Made by a program: the position numbers and the translations under genes. Of a stretch of DNA of 64,000 bases, positions 55,262 through 64,000 are shown piece by piece. How positions within the stretch are numbered: the first letter of the stretch is position 1; the number at the start of each line of letters is the position of its first letter. Source of the stretch: Poecilobothrus nobilitatus. Taxonomy: Eukaryota > Arthropoda > Insecta > Diptera > Dolichopodidae. The stretch covers positions 129,472,830-129,536,829 of the forward strand of contig OX352773.1 of the NCBI GenBank assembly GCA_947095535.1, given 5' to 3'. The notes beneath the pieces were generated by a model, which saw only the letters and a list, made by a program, of their open reading frames with translations, was not told where the DNA came from and ran no database searches.

Positions 55262-57687
55262 TTACTCATTAGGCCACCAAGGCTCCTTTTTACTTCTATT
55301 TCTATTGATTTTCTCTAAATGATTGGATTTTGTTTCCTTGAATTTTAGTTTTAGATTTTGAATTTCGTTTTTATCGAGATTTTTAGATAACAAATCCAAC
55401 GGTTTCAGTTTTGTGAAACTATCGATTGTATTATTATAAACGTTTACTATTTCAAAGAGACGATTATCAAGATCGTCTTTATTATTATTTGGATTCATCA
55501 CTCTTAAATGGTCGTTAAGAGTATCATGAAGCCTTTCGATATCACTATTCTCGGTTTTGACCCTACTGTAGTTTGATGAAATTTAATACTATTTTCTTTC
55601 AAAAATAGTTCGACATGAATTATACATCGCTATGAATTATACATCGTTCACCGTGTGATATTAATTTATTCATTTTACCTAAAAACTGGATTCTTTGTTT
55701 GAAACATTCTAAAACTGAAATCCAATTTCGATTGTTTAGTTTTTGGATGGTAGCATATTTTGAAAATTTGTCTATCGTTGTTTAATACAGTTTATTTCTT
55801 TCTGGGTACCATATATCCATGTGCACGATATCATTGAAATGCTTTGGCGTTTCGGTCAATTTAAAAGGAATTTTAATAGGTTTTCTGTCATGTTTAGTAA
55901 TACTACAGGGTTCGCAATTATTTATAATTTTATTTATTTCCATTAAAAAACTATCAAAGTAGTAATTGTTTTTTAATTCGTTGAACACTTCTGTTATTCC
56001 TCTATGGTTTTAATTTTTTATAATTGTGTGTTCTTTTTTTATAATTTCCAAAATTTCATTTCTATCTGTAATATTGGTAAGTTTAAGGGAAGAAACAGAG
56101 ATAATGTCGCAATAAATACAAAATAAGCCTTTATCTTTTAGAACCCTTTTTATTAAATTCAATAAATTACTATTTTCTCCGTCAGTAACTTAGCTTTGGA
56201 TTTTGTTGTGAATAATTTTCAATAAAAATTTCTCTTTTTTTCTTCTTTATATAGATAAATTTGATTTTTGAATAGGTTTATTAGTTTGTCAGTTATGTAA
56301 ATATGGCTAGTTTCATCTCCCTGAGCACTATTAATTGTAGCACCGGTTAACATTACTTCTTCGTTAACGGAAACGATACTTTCCTTGTGTTAGGTATTAA
56401 ATAATTCATTATATTCATAACCCTTTTTTTCATAGAATTTAAATTGGGTGAAAATGCTTCTGAATCAATATTAGAATCTTTTGGATATTAGAATTTTCTA
56501 TTCTTGATAGGTAGTCCGCTACTTGGTTTTCTTTGCCTTTCACGTACTCAATATCAACATTAAATTCACTTAGTTTTATCCTCCACCTTTGTAATTTTCA
56601 GTTTGGTTCTTTTAACCCTTTTAACCAGATAAGTGGGCTATGGTCTATTTTTATTATAAATTTACGTACGTATATGGAAGATTTAAATTGTTGAGTTGCC
56701 CATACAATAGCTAAGAGCTCTTTCTCTATCGTTGCATAATGGGTCACGTGTTTGTTTAAAGTTCTAGATATAAACGAAACAGGATGGTTCATTTGCACAG
56801 AACGACAGTTATTGATACGTTTGAAGCATCTGTTATGGTTACAAAAGGTTTATCGAAATTTGGGTGTATAAGAATTGAATCGGTTGTTAAAGGATTTTTG
56901 ATCATTTTAAAAGCGTATATATATTGCTTATCGTTTACATTTATTTTTGCTCCTTTTTTCAAATACTTAGTAATAGGGTATGCAATCTTAGCATAATCCT
57001 TTATAAATTTGCTGTAAGAACCGGTCACACCTTGAAAGCTTTTTATCTGTTTTTGCGTTTTATATTTTGTAGGCAGTTTATATTTGTGTTATGTTTGTGT
57101 GTAGGCAGTTTGCTATTTTGGATGGATTCGATCTTTTTGGGATTTCATTTAATTCCATTTGGAGTAATTATGTGGCCTAAAAATTCTGTTTGTTTACAAA
57201 GAAATGAACATTTATCTATTTCTATCTTAAGATTAATATCTGCAAGTTTATTAAAAAATTTTTGAATTGAATCTAAATGTTATTGAATTGAGTCATCCAT
57301 GTATGCATACGCATACGCATATTTTGAACGTTAGAACGTTATTTATCAGTTATTTTAGAACGTTAGTTGGATCAGTATCAGTTATTTTAGAACGTTATTT
57401 ATCAATCTTTGGAATGTCGCTGGTGCGTTCTTTAAACAAAACGGCATTCGCAGAAACTCATAATGCCTAGTAGAAGTTGAAAAAGCTGTTTTATGACGGT
57501 TTTCAGGGTTAACTTCGATTTGGTGATCTCCTTTTACCACATCGAGTGTATTGAAATCATTAGCTTTTCCTAATTTTTCGAAAGCATCATCCATATTTGG
57601 TATAGGAAATTTGTCATCGATTGTAGCCTCGTTAAGTTTTCTATAGTCGATGACAATTCTCCATTTTTGATTTCTACTGTTGTCCAT
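55262..57687 (-). pseudogene. pol: RT, RNase H and integrase pieces of the old errantivirus
   Basis: [53 protein letters not shown] (57382-57687); the catalytic YLDD block between 57381 and 57029 is not readable. Then YSKFIKDYAKIAYPITKYL and VTITDASNVSI (56789-57028), RNase H ATIEKELLAIVWATQQF and KIDHSPLIWLKGLKEPN (56598-56798). Integrase: INNCEPCSITKHDRKP and VHMDIWYP (55782-55988), then a C-terminal piece VNVYNNTIDSFTKLKPLDL (55262-55501). Many frameshifts and stops; no function expected. Confidence 0.75.
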
Positions 57688-57828
57688 TTCCTTTGTCCTT
57701 TATATGATGTTTAATATGGTTAGTAAAAGATGGTTATATCGTCACCGTCTTTGTAAAATACATTTTTATTATTATTTAAAATTAGTTTATCTAAAAATTT
57801 AAACTCCTTATTCTTTAAGTTAGATGTT

Positions 57829-58370
57829 TCAATGTGATTTAATAAATTGTATTTGTTTATTTGTTTCATTTGAAAAAAGTTCGATTGAATTTTTTTTAAA
57901 ACTACTTTGGTTGTAATGTTCTTCACTTTCATTTAAGAAGAATGGAATAGAGGCGTTTCTCGTTAGAAATATGCGGTTTTTGTAGTCCACGATAGCATCA
58001 TTTGAAAAAAGTTCGTTTGAATTTTTTTTAAAACTACTTTGGTTGTAGTGTTCTTCAGTTTCATTTAAGAAGAATGGAATAGAGGCGTTTCTCGTTAGAA
58101 ATATGCGGTTTTTGTAGTCCACGATAGCATCAAGAGGGGCAAAGATATTATTACCGATTAAACCATCAAACTTATAATGAAAATTAATTTCTAAAAATTT
58201 GGCCATACATTTTTTTTCGTTGAAGATTTCGAATAGCGAAAATTTGCATTGTACATTCGTAACGATATTGTGGTTTAAGGTTTTAAGGCATTGTGTCTTA
58301 ATAAAACTATTAGAATTTCTAATTACTATTGAAAGAGTTTGCTGATATTTATTTGCGTTACTTATTCTTT
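57829..58370 (-). pseudogene. Protease remnant with an in-frame 132-bp tandem duplication
   Basis: The frame reads from about 58370: IKTQCLKTLNHNIVTNVQC, then HYKFDGLIGNNIFAPLDA (the second conserved protease block), then a 44-residue unit beginning DAIVDYKNRIFLTRNASIPF and ending ELFSN, present twice in tandem (57867-57998 and 57999-58130). The catalytic DTG block upstream is lost. Because the repeat is a whole number of codons, the frame was kept. Confidence 0.8.
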
Positions 58371-58372
58371 AT

Positions 58373-59314
58373 AAGTGTTTTTATTATTATTATTGTTATT
58401 ATTATTATAATTCTTATTATAGTTACTACCGTTACTATTATTATTGTTATTATTATTATTAGTATTATATTTTGAATTACGAAAAAGATTAAAATTATTA
58501 TTTTGTTTTTTATTTTATTTTATTTGTTATATTATATTATTTATTGAATATAGCAATATAGATATGTAAATCAAATTTTATTATTTTTGGCTGTAAAAAT
58601 AAAATCAATTTTATTTTGTGTTTTTATATTCTGTACAATATTTTAGAATTAAATTTTTTCTTTGAAGTAGATCTCAAGATATATTGCAATGCTTCGAATA
58701 ATTTAATAAATTATACTATTTTTAAACAAAAAGTTTAATTTAACCCAAAGCCTTATTCTGAAGAATAAAGTAAAAACATATTCAAAGTACGAGTATAAAA
58801 AGCCAAAATAAAAATTCAACGTAACTTTTAAGAGCATGTCTTTTACAAAATCTATATTCAACATTATTTCTGTACTCTAAACTTAAAAAAAAAAGGAAAT
58901 GATTCAAAAAAAAATTAATAAATAAATAAAGAAATTGTATTTTACTTTATATTGTATAAAATTCTTATAGGTATAAAAATTTTTATATTGTATTTTTTAA
59001 TTTAATTTTTAAGTTCTAATTTTAACCGATTAGTATTTTAGGCAGTTGAAAAAAAAAACAAAAATGTGTTAAATATGATTTAGAATATTTATAAAGTATC
59101 AAGGAAAGTGTCAAGTACTTAGAACGAACTAAATGAAATATAAAACAAAAAAAAAACAAAAGTCTGAAATTTATTAAAAAAAAGAAAAAATTATAAGTTT
59201 TAAGTTTAACAACTCAGGAGACTCTTTTATTCAGCGGTGGTGCGGTTATGTTAATTTAAAAGTCAATGTAATGTAGACATAATATTAAGTTACTTCAATA
59301 ATTAAAAAAATATT
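58373..59314. other. ATT microsatellite and AT-rich DNA, no gene
   Basis: 58373-58480 is an impure (ATT)n tract. The rest has long A and T runs and no recognisable gene. If the old errantivirus had gag here, it is not detectable. Confidence 0.5.
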
Positions 59315-61264
59315 TTAATTAAAGAACGCAAAAAAAGTAATTCGCGGCATCAATGAAGCTTTCAGTTGACGGTGAAACCGTTCCACTAACCATTTTGTGA
59401 GAGCATAATAAGCGATGGTGCGAATCCTACGATCACCTAACAACTTGGTGAGTAATTCAAAGTGACTTCCGCGATCCGTTGTTATAATTAGCGGTACACT
59501 GAAACGCGAAACATACTGACCGACAAGAGTTTTTGCAATAGTATGGGTGTTGATATCCGCCAATGAATGTGCTTCTGGCCACCTCGAGAACCACCTTTCA
59601 ACCGTCAGCTAATGTGTATTTTGACATAAAATTCCAGGAGTACCAACCTATTCTATGTGTAAATTTTTTTTTTCCTAAGGGAATCTTCCAAAGACACCAA
59701 GAATTTCCCCCTTGGTAGTGTCAGATTCTTACTGACTAAACCCACCTCTCCCTTTTTAACCAATATAATGGGATGGAAACCCTTACCTGCGAACGCAGTA
59801 TATTGGCTAGCGAGTAGGGATAGGAAAGGATAGGAAATGGATACGGAAACAGGGAGTGGGACTGTAACGAAACACTGAATCCGCTAATTATTATTACTAT
59901 TTTGCTAACAGTGACTACAGCCGTCACAACAGTTACAACATGTAGTAGTAGTATATAGTACTACATGAGGAAATTATTGAAGGCAACCGCCACTGTCACT
60001 GCAGCGGCTATTATTATTGGTATTAGAATTCTTATTAATATTATTATTATTTTACTACAGAGGCAGCGCCATCAGTGGATTACAACGTGCAGCAGTATAT
60101 AACGCCTTATTATTATTACTATTATTATTATTATTATTATAATTGTTATTATTACTATTACTATTATTATTATTATTACTATTATTATTATTATTATTAT
60201 TAAATTATTATTACTGTTATTATTATTATTGTTATTATTGTTATTATTTTTTACTACAGAGTCAGCGCCATCAGTGGATTACAACGTGCAGCAGTATATA
60301 ACACCTTACTTGTATGATATAACCAAAGATGGCTCCACTGTAGCTGCTATTATTGTTATTACTATTATTATTACTATAATTATTGTTATTATTACTATTA
60401 TTATTATAATTATTGTTATTATTACTATTATTATTATTATTATTATTATTATAATTATTGTTATTATTATTAATATTATTTCTATTATTATTATTATTAC
60501 TATTATTATTATTATTGTTATTATTTTTTACTACAGAGTCAGCGCCATCAGTGGATTACAACGTGCAGCAGTATATAACACTTTACTTGCATGATATAAC
60601 CAAAGATAGCTCCACTGTAGCAGCTATTATTATTATTACTATGCTCAAAGCGGCTGGCAGGTATTTTAATTCTATGAAATCCTGTTTTCGTGTGCCTCTT
60701 AATTTTCGATTTTTGACACGGTATGCACCATTTAGCAAATTCTGCAATATCAATGTTAATAGAAGACCAAAAATATGGTTTTGAAACTAGCTTTCGAGAA
60801 GCTCTTATTCTCGGATGTAACAATTCATAAAATAATTTGAAAACTTGCTGCCTTAAAGACTTTGGGACGAACTGTTCTGTGTTTTCGGCGCTTATTTCTC
60901 AGTAAATTTTTTCCCGAAGTAGGGATAGTTATATTTTATAATTGCAAGGATGACGAGAGTCGTGAGTTCTTAATTTTTCCATTTATGTACTCACCAATTT
61001 TTGTATCAGTGTCTTGCGCGTTTATAAGCGAATCTATACTTATATCCTTATTCTCAAAGATAGTACTACATCAGCAAAACGAGATAAGAAGTCTGCAACA
61101 AAATTATGCTTACCGGATGTCAGACGTAAACTGGGGGATATATACCATGTCATTGGGACTGTCTAGAACTTCCTACTGCCTTATTAGACGCATCTATCGC
61201 TATACTAAGGGAAGCATTACAAATATTGTTTTTGTTTACAAACGTGATGCTGAACTACACGTCA
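59315..61264 (-). pseudogene. pol: CsRn1-type Gypsy RNase H/integrase remnant, split
   Basis: From 61264 down: RNase H start LSIAIDASNKAVGSS (about 61160-61205), a deletion, QFTSDIR with a following broken linker (about 61095-61140), the integrase zinc region LLHPRIRASRKLV … CIPCQKSKIKRH … IPASRFEH (60650-60823), then a 1-kb interruption, then FSRWPEAHSLADINTHTIAK, ITTDRGSHFE and LTKWLVERFHRQLKASL (59315-59620). The interruption removes the block holding the first catalytic Asp. Frame stops near 59610. Relatedness to the element at 11-15.5 kb is clear from wording, but this is another copy or family. Confidence 0.75.
59621..60649. repeat. Composite ATT microsatellite with embedded minisatellite units
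   Basis: Three units beginning TTTACTACAGAG and containing GCGCCATCAGTGGATTACAA and CGTGCAGCAGTATATAAC start at about 60051, 60250 and 60528, separated by (ATT)n-type tracts. The second and third continue with GATATAACCAAAGAT and GCTCCACTGTAGC. A partial relative is at 59984-60012. The left part (59735-59960) is a more GC-rich stretch of unknown origin. The long Ile-rich open frames here are translation of ATT repeats, not genes. Confidence 0.85.
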
Positions 61265-61730
61265 AATGATCAAACAATAGATATCCGTCCTTTTCATACA
61301 TTCACATTTTTTGTGATTGACTATATTGTTAATTTTCTACCTCATTTTGCTATATTTACATTAAGCATTACTTAAGTATGGCGTTTACAATACTCGTTGA
61401 CTTTGAATTGAAATTACTTTCAATAAGGAATTAAAAACTGTTGAAAGTATTTTGCAAACTTTTTGTTATTTGTGGTGAATACTAATACTTAATATTATTT
61501 ATTAATTATTAATATTGATTGTTTATCTTTTAATATTAGTTAATTGGTAATTAAGTGCTAGTTAGTGATTATTTATTGAGCATTGCACTCAATATTAAAA
61601 TTCAATTAATTTTTTAATTTACTCTTCGTTTGTCAAATTCTTTAAATACTTGAATCTTTTGGTTTTCGTGTTTTTTATTAATTTTGTTTTTTTCTGATTA
61701 TATTATTTATATATTTTATATATAAACTCA
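61265..61730. other. AT-rich, no gene seen
   Basis: Includes runs of TTAATATT and TTATTAATT words, no ORF of note. Probably the 5' flank of the LINE to the right. Confidence 0.4.
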
Positions 61731-61739
61731 TTGTTGCTA

Positions 61740-64000
61740 TTAATCATTGCCAATTTTAGCGTAAATTTTTGCAATGTTCGTGATCTGCAGTCGAATTTTC
61801 TTGCCGTCCAAGGCCACCTTAATTCAGTAAAACCAGCAATATTAGCATTAAGTGAGACCCAGGTGGTTGGCCAAGATGACAACTTTGTCGTTGACAATTA
61901 TTCGTTTGTCTCTCATTTTGTGCCTCATAGGGGTCGCTCTTTATGATAGAAATAATGTCGCTTACAGCGTTCTCCACAAATATAAGTGTTCCAACCAAAT
62001 GTTCCACTACATTTGGATAAAAATTATTGTTGCTAGGCACGTCATTCATTTATGTTACTTATACAGGTCTCCAAACTCTAGTGAACGGGAGTTTATTTCG
62101 GAGATGGAAAATCTCAGCAGCCAGATTAATGAAATTTTGAAATTACATCCAGAAGCTGAAATTGCTGTGGCTGGTGATTTCAATATCCATAACAGAAACT
62201 GGCTCCACTACTCCAATGCCAATTCTCCCAGTCAAAACTTAATTGGGAAACAAGTTGAGCTTTTCGCTTCATTATTCCATCTTACTCAACTTGTCCAAAA
62301 TTCCACTAGAATTCCCAACCATGTAGACTAGGTTGGTCATTTCCTGGACCTGTTTCTGACTACACATCCTGACAAATACAAGGTCTCAGTTTGCTCTCCT
62401 CTTGGTTGTTTCGACCATTGCTTGATTAATACTAGCTTCGAGCTTAGCATTCAGATCAGGCAAAGACCTGTCCCAAAAAAATAGTATGGCGTTATGGCCA
62501 TGCTATCTGGGAAGGTTAAAAGGAATTTTTTAAAGCTTTTGATTGATCTTTGTGCAGAAATATTGACTTTGCAACCAATGTGATTAATGAAATAATTCTT
62601 CTAGGGATGAGAGCTTACATACCTCACTCTATGTAAAGTATTAAAAGGCCACCCAAATTTTGGTTTAATCGCATTTGTGCAAATGCAATATCTAAAAAGC
62701 AAGAAGCTTTTCAAATCTGCAGGAGTGATAGGACTGAAGTTAATAGGGCGAGCTGTATCGCGGTTAGAAACTGGTGTAGGAGGGTTATCAACAAGCAAAA
62801 GTTCTTGTACAACAGACGGTTGAGAAGACAACTTTTGCATCTTCCTAAAAATAGCAATTGCTAAGAGCCTTAACTGTAAAAGTGCCGATTCTTCGTTCCC
62901 GCCTTTGGTTGATAGCAATGACGAAATTATATCCGATCCCAAAGAAAAAGCAAATTTATTTGCCAAAACTTTCGCCTCTAACTCAACATTGCCCCAGTCA
63001 ACACACAGACCATGCATTCTTCCTGAGGTTAATTGCTCCTTAGGTAGAATTTCTTTCAGAACTAGTGCAGTTCTTAAAGCTCTTAAAAATTTTAATACAA
63101 GAAAGTCAGCCGGTCTGGATGGCATTACTGCCACGGTTTTAAAAAATACTTTTTCTACTATTGCGAAACCATTTCGCAATCTATTCCATTTATCCCTCTC
63201 TTCGGATAGATATCCTACCCAGTGGAAGACAGCGCACAGACATCCCATTCCCAAAAAGGGAGCAAAAAGCGATCCCTCAAACTACCGCCCTATCACTTCG
63301 GTCTTCTCCAAAATAATGGGAAATTTAATAAAGAAAAAGCTTCTGAAATATCTACATAACAAAGGATTAATTCATGATCATCAATATGGGTTCCGTACCA
63401 TCGGTCAACAGGTGATCTCATGACATGCCTCTGTGAAAGGCTCAACATCAGCCTCCACCATTCGGGGGACTCCGATGTTGTCGCTTTGAATATTTCCAAA
63501 GCTTTTGACCGAGTTTGGGATGATGCTTTAATTCCTAAATGCAAAGCAATGTGCTCGGTGGTGTATTTGTAAAATGGATTAGATTTTCTTTCGAATCGTT
63601 CGATTCGTGTCCTGGTCGATGGTTATTCTTCAGACCAATTCAAAATTAATGCTGGTGTCCCACAAGGATCTGTTCTCCCTCCGACACTTTTCCTAATATT
63701 TATAAACGATCTTTTAAGTATAATATCCAATCCAATCCATAGTTTTGCAGACGACAGCACGCTCGTTGCTTCTTATGAAGATAACGACAGTAAATATTCT
63801 GCTTCGCTTGAGCCAAATCTCGACTTGGACAAAATTTCTAATTGGGGCAGAACCAACAAAGTCGACTTTAACTCTAAGAAAACTCAGTGCTGTTTAGTCT
63901 CTCGTAAAAGAAACACTTCAATCCCAACTTTAACTTTTCAAGGGGAAGTTTTGCAACATGCGGGTGAACTCAACATCTTGGACATGGAGCTAAATCAAAA
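61740..64000 (+). pseudogene. Plus-strand LINE ORF2 (endonuclease and RT), runs off the window
   Basis: Endonuclease: FCNVRDLQSNFLAVQGHL and LALSETQV (61760-61865), YLYRSPNSSEREF, AEIAVAGDFNIHNRNWL (about 62155-62205), FDHCL (about 62408). RT: FNTRKSAGLDGITATVLK (about 63092), WKTAHRHPIPKKGAK, NYRPITSVFSKIMGNLIKKK (about 63280), LNISKAFDRVWDDALIPK (about 63487), NAGVPQGSVLPPTLFLIFIN (about 63645), FADDSTLVASY (about 63740) and FNSKKTQCCLVSRKR. At least five frame changes or stops (for example near 61946, 62329, 62480 and 63421). Catalytic FADD is kept. The 3' end lies outside. Confidence 0.8.

Larger units (their letters stand above)
53653..58372 (-). mobile_element. Old minus-strand errantivirus, gag missing
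   Basis: Protease, RT, RNase H, integrase and env pieces occur in order from 58372 down to 53653, all in broken frames. They resemble the intact errantivirus at 1.8-9.8 kb in motif wording (DGLIGN, TIEKELLAIVWAT, INNCEPCSITKHDR) but are clearly a different family. The left side (5' of protease) stops at an ATT microsatellite (58373-58480); no gag or LTR was recognised. Confidence 0.8.

Noticed and set aside
60229..60784. Ile/Leu-rich ORFs
   Set aside because: Translations of (ATT)n and similar repeats, not proteins.
62601..63254. 217-codon minus-strand ORF
   Set aside because: Antisense shadow of the plus-strand LINE endonuclease/RT region, which carries the recognisable motifs.

Overview
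This window is strongly AT-rich eukaryotic DNA, almost certainly from an insect or other arthropod nuclear genome. It is made mostly of nested transposable elements and endogenous virus-like elements, with a few short candidate host exons. The organism type is inferred from an errantivirus with a tRNA-Ser primer site and a spliced env, CsRn1-type Gypsy elements with a CHCC Gag motif, several LINE lineages, a Maverick/Polinton, hAT and mariner-type remnants, and spliced exons with GT/AG borders. I saw no rRNA, tRNA, CRISPR array or prokaryotic operon. The species cannot be named from the sequence.

Layout. 0.2-0.9 kb: degenerate tandem array. 1.8-9.8 kb: complete Gypsy/errantivirus (370-bp LTRs that look identical, CGCG target duplication, gag, pol by -1 frameshift, env by splicing, one stop in env). 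10.2-11.0 kb: candidate host exon (gp210/Nup210-like, tentative) between two 99-bp direct repeats. 11.05-15.5 kb: CsRn1-type Gypsy on the minus strand, broken. 18.3-22.6 kb: minus-strand CR1/Jockey-like LINE with an RNase H-bearing LINE inserted in its RT (19.2-20.5 kb). 23.6-24.3 kb: 250-bp direct repeats around a candidate terminal exon. 24.5-27.05 kb: space bounded by short inverted repeats. 27.2-27.55 kb: hAT 3' end. 28.5-28.85 kb: candidate last two exons of a minus-strand gene. 29.9-32.07 kb: plus-strand CR1-like LINE cut off by a minus-strand Jockey-like LINE (32.07-35.5 kb).

35.54-51.73 kb: a Maverick/Polinton with about 0.5-kb terminal inverted repeats and a perfect 6-bp target duplication (AACCTC). 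It carries protein-primed DNA polymerase B, integrase, an adenain-like protease, part of a major capsid protein, a penton-like protein, a small basic capsid-type protein and a packaging ATPase. Nearly all carry stops or frameshifts. A mariner-type fragment lies inside PolB, and a 5'-truncated LINE lies between capsid genes and ATPase.

52.5-53.1 kb: second mariner-type fragment. 53.65-58.4 kb: old minus-strand errantivirus without gag, with an in-frame 132-bp duplication in protease. 59.3-61.3 kb: CsRn1-type pol remnant whose integrase is split by a composite ATT microsatellite/minisatellite. 61.7-64 kb: plus-strand LINE running off the right edge.

How it fits together. The errantivirus at 1.8 kb is the only near-intact element and looks recent. 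The Polinton is older, inserted into the minus-strand Jockey-like LINE, and was itself hit later by a mariner-type element, a LINE and internal duplications. If the candidate exons are real, the elements sit in introns and intergenic DNA of a plus-strand gene (exons near 10.6 and 23.9 kb) and a convergent minus-strand gene ending at 28.5 kb. All family names come from motifs read by eye; no database search was run.
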